Positions 1-4,643 of a stretch of DNA of 6,197 nt are shown piece by piece (positions within the stretch are counted from its first letter, which is position 1; the number at the start of each line of letters is the position of its first letter). Source of the stretch: Pseudomonadota bacterium (GTDB lineage: Bacteria; Pseudomonadota; Gammaproteobacteria; Enterobacterales; Enterobacteriaceae); assembly GCA_023425455.1 (NCBI GenBank), contig JAFACP010000445.1, positions 1 through 6,197 on the forward strand, written 5' to 3'. A program made the translations under genes and the position numbers. The notes under the pieces were generated by a model, which saw only the letters and a program-made list of their open reading frames with translations, searched no databases and had not been told where the DNA came from.

Positions 1-1227
1 ATCGCCTGGCTGGAAAAACAGCAGCAGGAAAACGCCGGTGAGATGGCGCTGGCGGATCTCGAAGGTTTCTACCGCGACGCCAAAAAACACTACGACGAAG
101 ACGAAGCTTTTGCCGAGCGCGCGCGTAGCTACGTGGTAAAACTGCAGGGTGGCGACAGCTACTTCCTCGAGATGTGGCGCAAGCTGGTCGACATCACCAT
201 GTCCCAGAACCAGTTAACCTATAACCGCCTGAACGTGACGCTTACCCGCGATGATGTGATGGGCGAGAGCCTTTACAACCCAATGCTGCCTGGCATTGTC
301 GCCGATCTGAAAGCCAAAGGTCTGGCGGTAGAGAGTGAAGGCGCAACGGTGGTGTTCCTTGATGAGTATAAAAACAAGGAAGGCGAGCCGATGGGTGTCA
401 TCATCCAGAAGAAGGATGGCGGCTATCTGTACACCACCACCGATATCGCCTGCGCGAAATACCGTTACGAAACCCTGCACGCGGACCGTGTGCTCTACTA
501 CATCGACTCCCGTCAGCACCAGCACCTGATGCAGGCGTGGACCATCGTGCGCAAGGCCGGTTATGTACCGGATAGCGTACCGCTCGAACACCACATGTTC
601 GGCATGATGCTGGGCAAAGACGGCAAGCCGTTCAAAACCCGCGCAGGCGGGACCGTGAAGCTCTCCGATCTGCTGGATGAAGCGCTGGAGCGCGCCCGTC
701 GTCTGGTGGCAGAGAAGAACCCGGACATGCCGGCAGACGAGCTGGAGAAGCTGGCCAACGCCGTGGGTATCGGTGCCGTGAAGTATGCGGATCTCTCTAA
801 AAACCGGACCACCGACTACATCTTCGACTGGGACAACATGCTGGCGTTTGAAGGCAATACCGCACCGTATATGCAGTATGCCTACACCCGTGTGCTCTCC
901 GTCTTCCGCAAAGCCAGCATCGACGAAAGCGTACTGGCTAACGCCACGGTCACCATTACCGAAGATCGTGAGGCGCAGCTGGCTGCCCGCCTGCTGCAGT
1001 TTGAGGAGACGCTGGCGGTGGTGGCCCGCGACGGTACGCCGCATGTCATGTGTGCCTACCTGTACGATCTGGCTGGTCTGTTCTCCGGTTTCTACGAGCA
1101 CTGCCCGATTCTCTCTGCAGAAAACGAAACCGTGCGTAACAGCCGCCTGAAGCTGGCGCAGCTGACGGCGAAGACCCTGAAGCTGGGTCTGGATACGCTG
1201 GGTATCGAAACCGTAGAACGTATGTAA
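1..1227 (+). CDS. argS: Arginyl-tRNA synthetase, C-terminal part (5' end outside window)
   Basis: Cytoplasmic class I aminoacyl-tRNA synthetase that charges tRNA-Arg with arginine using ATP; essential. The frame is open from base 1 and encodes 408 residues before a TAA stop, against about 577 for E. coli ArgS. Roughly 170 N-terminal residues, including the HIGH-type ATP motif, therefore lie outside the window. The ATG at 43 is internal, because the upstream codons (IAWLEKQQQ...) continue the same protein. Visible landmarks are [12 protein letters not shown] (partial residues 144-155), IDSRQHQH (168-175), and [10 protein letters not shown] (208-217) where other class I enzymes carry KMSKS. The all-helical DALR anticodon-binding domain starts near [10 protein letters not shown] (291-300) and runs to the C-terminus. 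The missing KMSKS is usual for bacterial ArgRS and is not a defect. The gene converges on the rhi operon, with a shared hairpin immediately after the stop. Identification rests on remembered similarity to E. coli ArgS and is close to certain. Confidence 0.97.
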   Translation: MAWLEKQQQENAGEMALADLEGFYRDAKKHYDEDEAFAERARSYVVKLQGGDSYFLEMWRKLVDITMSQNQLTYNRLNVTLTRDDVMGESLYNPMLPGIVADLKAKGLAVESEGATVVFLDEYKNKEGEPMGVIIQKKDGGYLYTTTDIACAKYRYETLHADRVLYYIDSRQHQHLMQAWTIVRKAGYVPDSVPLEHHMFGMMLGKDGKPFKTRAGGTVKLSDLLDEALERARRLVAEKNPDMPADELEKLANAVGIGAVKYADLSKNRTTDYIFDWDNMLAFEGNTAPYMQYAYTRVLSVFRKASIDESVLANATVTITEDREAQLAARLLQFEETLAVVARDGTPHVMCAYLYDLAGLFSGFYEHCPILSAENETVRNSRLKLAQLTAKTLKLGLDTLGIETVERM

Positions 1228-1229
1228 AA

Positions 1230-1257
1230 AACAAACCCGGCATTCGCCGGGTTTGTT
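1230..1257. terminator. Bidirectional Rho-independent terminator between argS and rhiN
   Basis: The arms AACAAACCCGGC (1230-1241) and GCCGGGTTTGTT (1246-1257) pair perfectly over 12 bp around the loop ATTC. On the + strand the right arm ends in TT and is followed by ATTTT, serving argS. On the - strand the left arm is followed by a run of T (six A's at 1226-1231 on +), serving the GH105 gene. The hairpin nearly fills the 34-nt gap between the two converging stop codons, so one element probably ends both transcripts. Confidence 0.9.
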
Positions 1258-1261
1258 ATTT

Positions 1262-2401
1262 TCAGAAGTATTTCCGCAAATATTCCGTTAAACAGAGAAT
1301 CGCCATCGCCTGGCCGTAGGGCATCGAGGTCAGCGGGATCTGGCGATAAAACGCCAGATCGCTGCCCATGCCCGTGCCGAACGACGTTTGCAGCAGCTCG
1401 CCTTCCGGCGAGATATTCTTCACGATGCCGCGAATGGCTTTTTCTGCCACGTCGCCGTACTCCGCACCAACGTAACGCTTGCGCACGGCTTTCAGAATGC
1501 CGTAGGCAAACCCTGCCGTGGCGGATGCCTCCGGATAAGAGCCGGGGTCGTCGAGCAGCGTGTGCCACAAACCACTCTCGTCCTGACATTTCGCCAGCGC
1601 GGCAATCTGCGCGTTCAATACCTGCACCAGGTAGCGGCGCACGGCGTTGTTTTCCGGCAGGTCCACCAGCTCGAGGAAGTCCGGGATCACGATGGTGAGC
1701 CAGCTGTTACCGCGCGCCCAGCGGGCGTTGGCAAAGTTGTGTTTCCCTTCGTCGTTCCAGCCGTGGAACCACAGCCCGGTCTCCCTGTCCATCAGATTCT
1801 GCACGTGCAGCAGGAACTGATATACCGCCTCCTCAACGTACTCCGGTTTATTCAGCAGCTTGCCGATTTTCGCCAGCGGCAGCACCGTCATCATCAGCGT
1901 GTCATCCCACATTTGCTGGTGATTCTCTTCCGCCAGGGTGATGTGCTGCATGCCGCCATGCTCGGTGCGCGGCATCTCGTACATCGCCCACTCGGCCCAG
2001 CTCTCAAGCCACGGCAGCCAGGCCGGGTTTTTGCTCTCTTCGTAGCGGTAAGACAGGGTCAGGAAAGGGGCCATGGTATTGACGTTTTTGGTGGTCGCCC
2101 CTTCGCGAAAACGTTCGGCAAACCAGTCGTCGATAATCTCGCGCATGCCCTCATCGCCGGTCTGGCAGTAATACTGCCAGATACCGTAAAGACCGACGCC
2201 GTGGGTCCACTCCCAACCGGCCCACCCCTTGGTGTCAATCACGCGCCCGTCGTCCAGCCGCAGCAGGAAATCACCCGTTTGATCGTGAATATTCACCAGA
2301 TTGTGGGTCACCTTTTGAATCAGCGATTTCAGCTCATCTCTGGCAATAAAGCGCTCGGGCTGACGCAATAACGGGCTATGTTTGACAGGCCAAACCTTCA
2401 T
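1262..2401 (-). CDS. rhiN: Unsaturated rhamnogalacturonyl hydrolase, GH105 (RhiN/YteR/YesR-like)
   Basis: Predicted cytoplasmic hydrolase (379 aa, no signal peptide) that removes the unsaturated 4-deoxy-galacturonyl residue from the non-reducing end of rhamnogalacturonan-I oligosaccharides left by lyases. GH105 enzymes hydrate the C4=C5 double bond rather than attacking the glycosidic carbon directly. Conserved blocks include NVNTMAPFLTL (106-116), QMWDDTLMMTVLP (163-175), WFHGWND (211-217), ARWARGNSW (226-234), GLWHTLLDDPGSYPEASATA (277-296) and PYGQAMA (361-367). By remembered comparison with Bacillus YteR, the catalytic aspartate is in WDD (165-167, probably D167); H214, W228, R230 and W234 match substrate-binding His/Trp/Arg/Trp positions. 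The ATG has an AGAGG Shine-Dalgarno 8 nt upstream, inside the end of the transporter gene, and lies 4 nt after that gene's stop. Length fits the family. The GH105 call is strong. Substrate is inferred from family and partner gene; related GH88/GH105 enzymes act on other unsaturated uronides. Confidence 0.88.
   Translation of the reverse strand: MKVWPVKHSPLLRQPERFIARDELKSLIQKVTHNLVNIHDQTGDFLLRLDDGRVIDTKGWAGWEWTHGVGLYGIWQYYCQTGDEGMREIIDDWFAERFREGATTKNVNTMAPFLTLSYRYEESKNPAWLPWLESWAEWAMYEMPRTEHGGMQHITLAEENHQQMWDDTLMMTVLPLAKIGKLLNKPEYVEEAVYQFLLHVQNLMDRETGLWFHGWNDEGKHNFANARWARGNSWLTIVIPDFLELVDLPENNAVRRYLVQVLNAQIAALAKCQDESGLWHTLLDDPGSYPEASATAGFAYGILKAVRKRYVGAEYGDVAEKAIRGIVKNISPEGELLQTSFGTGMGSDLAFYRQIPLTSMPYGQAMAILCLTEYLRKYF
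1663..1670 (-). other. Chi site (GCTGGTGG), - strand
   Basis: CCACCAGC on the + strand is the complement of the E. coli Chi octamer recognised by RecBCD. It lies within rhiN. The octamer is exact; function assumes an E. coli-type RecBCD, as expected in Enterobacteriaceae. Confidence 0.6.
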
Positions 2402-2405
2402 AATG

Positions 2406-3989
2406 TTAACCTCTGTTGTATGTCGAATTCATTTCCGGATGCCCTTTCAGCGAAGGGGCCGCAGGCTTATTCCGGTTCAGGTAACCGATGTTGTTGTTAC
2501 CCCACAGGCTGTCATAAGGCATGCCGGCCAGCATCTCTACCGTCGCACGGGCCTGCGCCGTCGCGCTCTCCGTAACGGCGCGACCGGATTCACGCATTTT
2601 GGCCGTCTCTTCACGCAGCGTGCTGTGGGTGTGCAAATTCAGTTTGAAGCGCAGGGAGACCAGGAAGCCGCAGAACAGCACCAGAATCGTCCCCACGCTC
2701 AGGATCATCAGAATGGTATGGCTCACTTCAGCAGGCTGGGTCTTCTGACCGCTGACAAAGCCGGACATCTGCATCACAATCCCTACCAGCATCACGGCCC
2801 CGGCCTGAGACGCTTTACGGGTCAGGGTCATGATGCCGGCGAAGATCCCTTCCCGGCGCTGGCCGGTGATCACTTCATCCACGTCAGCAATGTAGGTGTA
2901 GGTATTCCACGGCACATAGTTGATACCGCCGCGTCCCAGCCCGGCGACGGCGGACACCAGCAGCAGCAAGGCGTAGACGTCGCTTAACCCTGCGTAATAG
3001 AGCAGTGCGTATGAAAGTGATGCCAGGCCAAACAGCACCACCACCATGCGGTACGACGGCGCAGGCCCAAAGCGGATGCACAGCGGGATCATGGCGATAA
3101 CCGCGAGGAACTGGAAGATAGCCATCGTCCCCAGCAGGTTGGAGGCCATTGACGCTTCCTGCATCAGCACAAAGACCACGTAATAGGTAAATACCGCGTT
3201 AAAGACGTCCTGAGCGATATAGCCGCCGAGGTACATGCCCAGGTGCTGACGGAAAATCTTGATGCGCAGCGTCGAGCTTAACTCCACAAACAGGCGATTG
3301 AGGCTCTGCCCAAGCGTCAGCTTCTTCTTCTCTTCTTCAGCACGCAGCGCCGCTTCAGACCACTCCTCACGCGGGCGTTCCCAGGTGAAGAACCAGACGA
3401 AAGTCAGCATCAGCGCGCACAGCACCGAGAAGACCAGGCTTGCATAGAAGAAGGAGATGGCGTTGTCTTTGCCGAAGTGGGTCAGCAGGATCCCCGGCAG
3501 GAAGGAGGCCAGAATCGCCGACATCTGCGCCATGGAGATACGCGCGCCCGAAAACTTGGTTTTCTGTTTGAAGTCGTCGGTCATCTCCGGCACCAGCGTT
3601 TCGTACGGCACCAGGATCATGGTGTAGACGATATCAAACACCAGATAGGTCAGCAGGTAGTACCAGAAGCTCATATCCCCGACCCACATCAGCGAGTAGC
3701 TGAATACGCAGGGGATGCCGAGCAAAATAAAGAACTTACGCCGGCCAAAGCGTTTCCCGGCCCAGGTTGTGCCAAAGTTATCGGTCAAAAAGCCCATCAG
3801 CGGGCTGACAACCGCGTCCAGCACCCTCGCCGCCGCAAAGATAAAGGTCGCCTCGATAGGGCTGAGTCCACAGAAGGTCGTATAAAAATACAATAGCCAG
3901 GCAGCGGTCAGCGCGGTGGTGCCTGCGCCGAGAAAATCGCCTGACCCATAAGCAAGATAATTTGCGAGTCCAATTTTACGTGTTTTCAT
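2406..3989 (-). CDS. rhiT: GPH-family (MFS) rhamnogalacturonide/oligogalacturonide symporter, RhiT-like
   Basis: Inner-membrane transporter of the glycoside-pentoside-hexuronide:cation symporter family, predicted to import unsaturated rhamnogalacturonan oligosaccharides for the downstream GH105 hydrolase. From the ATG at 3989 it has 527 residues and about twelve hydrophobic segments. GPH landmarks: RVLDAVVSPLMGFLTD (55-70, with the family's Asp at 58), KRFGRRKFFILLG (79-91), VPYETLVPEMTDD (127-138 region), a charged central loop REEWSEAALRAEEEKKK (about 207-223), and IADVDEVITGQRREGIFAG (367-385). Beyond the last membrane segment there is a soluble tail of about 80 residues (447-527). The longest open frame begins at TTG 3998, but the AGGG element touches that codon directly and lies 9 nt before the ATG, so the ATG is preferred and the usual start is three residues longer only on paper. 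Paired with rhiN as in Dickeya rhiTN. Family is very likely; the exact substrate (rhamnogalacturonide rather than oligogalacturonide or another uronide) is inferred from the neighbour. Confidence 0.83.
   Translation of the reverse strand: MKTRKIGLANYLAYGSGDFLGAGTTALTAAWLLYFYTTFCGLSPIEATFIFAAARVLDAVVSPLMGFLTDNFGTTWAGKRFGRRKFFILLGIPCVFSYSLMWVGDMSFWYYLLTYLVFDIVYTMILVPYETLVPEMTDDFKQKTKFSGARISMAQMSAILASFLPGILLTHFGKDNAISFFYASLVFSVLCALMLTFVWFFTWERPREEWSEAALRAEEEKKKLTLGQSLNRLFVELSSTLRIKIFRQHLGMYLGGYIAQDVFNAVFTYYVVFVLMQEASMASNLLGTMAIFQFLAVIAMIPLCIRFGPAPSYRMVVVLFGLASLSYALLYYAGLSDVYALLLLVSAVAGLGRGGINYVPWNTYTYIADVDEVITGQRREGIFAGIMTLTRKASQAGAVMLVGIVMQMSGFVSGQKTQPAEVSHTILMILSVGTILVLFCGFLVSLRFKLNLHTHSTLREETAKMRESGRAVTESATAQARATVEMLAGMPYDSLWGNNNIGYLNRNKPAAPSLKGHPEMNSTYNRG
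2410..2414 (-). promoter_or_regulatory. Ribosome binding site of rhiN
   Basis: AGAGG on the - strand lies 8 nt before the ATG at 2401. It sits within the last codons of the upstream transporter gene, whose stop (TAA, 2408-2406) falls between this site and the ATG. Ribosomes finishing rhiT therefore clear or reuse this site, which suggests translational coupling. Confidence 0.75.
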
Positions 3990-3998
3990 TGCCGTCAA

Positions 3999-4002
3999 CC
4001 CT
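3999..4002 (-). promoter_or_regulatory. Ribosome binding site of rhiT that decides the start codon
   Basis: AGGG (within TTAGGG) on the - strand is 9 nt upstream of ATG 3989-3987. It is directly adjacent to TTG 3998-3996, with no spacer, so it cannot serve that codon. This favours the ATG start over the three-residue-longer TTG start. Confidence 0.6.
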
Positions 4003-4012
4003 AATCAGTGTT

Positions 4013-4023
4013 GGGAGACTCCC
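4013..4023. repeat. Short palindrome GGGAGACTCCC in rhiT leader
   Basis: GGGAG (4013-4017), one central base, CTCCC (4019-4023) form a perfect dyad just upstream of the rhiT ribosome binding site. A second GGGAG lies at 4042-4046 on the + strand. In the rhiT mRNA the segment GGGAG (4023-4019) could pair with the flanking CTCCC on either side (4046-4042 or, leaving a 3-nt loop, 4016-4013), so the two pairings exclude each other. A regulatory role is speculation. Confidence 0.4.
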
Positions 4024-4068
4024 TGTAAGCAAACCTCATCCGGGAGTTTTTACACGGCTACAGTAAGA

Positions 4069-4086
4069 GTATCGCCCGGGGGATAC
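4069..4086. repeat. 18-bp inverted repeat upstream of rhiT, candidate operator or leader hairpin
   Basis: GTATCGCCCGGGGGATAC pairs at 8 of 9 positions around its centre (only G4074/G4081 fail). Two further outer pairs occur after a two-base interruption (4065-4066 with 4089-4090). It lies about 80-100 bp before the rhiT ATG. As DNA it has the size of a dimeric-regulator operator; as RNA it would fold only with a loop opened within the CCCGGG core. The symmetry is seen directly, whereas its function is unknown. Confidence 0.5.
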
Positions 4087-4156
4087 CTTTCTGTTTCTGC
4101 CATCCCCCGCAGGCGAATGGCAAAAATGCAAAGAGTGTCGTTACGCGTGTCACTGA

Positions 4157-4185
4157 TTTATAAAACAGCGTTTCTATTGCATCAA
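4157..4185 (-). promoter_or_regulatory. Candidate sigma70 promoter for rhiTN
   Basis: On the - strand, TTGATG (4185-4180, 4 of 6 matches to TTGACA) is followed by a 17-bp spacer and TATAAA (4162-4157, 5 of 6 matches to TATAAT). Transcription would begin near 4150 and leave a leader of about 160 nt containing both inverted repeats. The spacing is optimal and the region is locally AT-rich, but the match was made by eye. An activator-dependent promoter nearer rhiT is equally possible, since rhi genes in Dickeya depend on RhaS. Confidence 0.4.
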
Positions 4186-4206
4186 AAGGAGAGGTCATTT
4201 TTGCGA

Positions 4207-4236
4207 GCCAGCCGTCAGAATCCCCTGACGACTGGC
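4207..4236 (-). terminator. Hairpin after flhE, possible weak or Rho-assisted terminator
   Basis: Read on the - strand, GCCAGTCGTCAG and CTGACGGCTGGC pair over 12 positions (one is T:G) around a 6-nt loop, starting 14 nt after the flhE stop. The stem can extend further, with a small bulge, into flanking T and A runs. In the direction of flhE transcription it is followed by TCGCAAAAA rather than a T run, so it does not look like a normal intrinsic terminator. It may stabilise the 3' end of the flhBAE transcript or terminate it only partly. Confidence 0.5.
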
Positions 4237-4250
4237 GAAAAGGCAGGCAG

Positions 4251-4643
4251 TTAGCGGTAGTTAACGATGACAGAATTGCTCTGAACCTTCAGCGCCGGGA
4301 TCAGCCGCCCGCCGCCCGGCACTTCCCAGATAAAGCGCAGCGGCTCGATCGCCGGCACGCCGTTGAGCGCCTGGGTGGTGCCATGCTCGCCGTCGAGCTC
4401 GGTGCAGCGGGTCTGAGAGCATAAACGCACCCGCAGCCCGGCAGGCGTTGGGCCAATCAGCGTATAGTTCCAGACCACCAGGGTCATCAGACCGGAGACC
4501 GGTTCGGATGGGGAAAGCGGACGTGAGGAGGCGGACTCCCCACGGTGGTTAAGCGTGATCCCGATGCTGCTGGCCTGCCAGGCCCCTTCCCCGGCGGCGT
4601 GCGCCAGTAAAGGGAAAAAGACGATCCATAGCCATTTGCGCAT
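4251..4643 (-). CDS. flhE: Flagellar periplasmic protein FlhE
   Basis: 130-residue periplasmic accessory protein of the flagellar type III export system. In Salmonella and E. coli, loss of FlhE has been linked to proton leakage through the export apparatus and to altered swarming, though it is not required for making flagella. The N-terminus MRKWLWIVFFPLLAHA is a Sec signal peptide with likely cleavage after A16, before AGEGAWQ. The body carries the family blocks GPTPAGLRVRLCSQTRC (64-80) and EPLRFIWEVPGGGRLIPALK (100-119). C75 and C80 are well placed for a disulfide. Length equals that of E. coli FlhE as recalled, and the sequence is highly similar throughout. The start codon shares one base with the flhA stop (TAATG) and has GGAGG 6 nt upstream. 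It is the last gene of the flhBAE operon, usually a class II, FlhDC-dependent unit whose promoter lies outside this window. Confidence 0.96.
   Translation of the reverse strand: MRKWLWIVFFPLLAHAAGEGAWQASSIGITLNHRGESASSRPLSPSEPVSGLMTLVVWNYTLIGPTPAGLRVRLCSQTRCTELDGEHGTTQALNGVPAIEPLRFIWEVPGGGRLIPALKVQSNSVIVNYR

Larger units (their letters stand above)
3990..4250. other. Intergenic region between flhE and rhiT
   Basis: This 261-bp stretch has no credible gene. It is the upstream region of rhiT and the downstream region of flhE on the - strand. In - strand order it holds a long hairpin after flhE, a candidate sigma70 promoter, an imperfect 18-bp dyad, a short GGGAG/CTCCC palindrome and the rhiT ribosome binding site. 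Each is described separately. I see no convincing CRP or RhaS site by eye. Confidence 0.7.

Noticed and set aside
622..642. Apparent loss of the KMSKS motif in ArgS (GKPFKTR instead)
   Set aside because: Absence of canonical KMSKS is normal for many bacterial arginyl-tRNA synthetases, including E. coli, so it is not a defect or novelty.
214..1101. 295-codon open frame on the - strand inside argS
   Set aside because: It lies fully antisense to a clearly conserved essential gene. Long antisense frames are common in GC-rich coding sequence, and the translation shows no recognisable family.
1388..2371. 327-codon open frame on the + strand inside rhiN
   Set aside because: It is antisense to the GH105 gene, whose catalytic motifs are intact. 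The translation is rich in His, Arg, Val and Gln with no domain pattern, typical of a shadow frame.
2382..2987. 201-codon + strand frame antisense to rhiT, plus smaller + frames at 3477-3896 and 4555-4926
   Set aside because: They overlap well-supported genes on the opposite strand, have biased composition and have no recognisable motif.
4134..4157. Possible CRP site or direct repeat (GTGTC at 4135 and 4147; CGTTA-N6-TCACT)
   Set aside because: The best CRP alignment matches only about 7 of 10 core bases and lies at or just downstream of the candidate -10, where it would not activate that promoter. The GTGTC repeats are only 5 bp long, so chance is likely.
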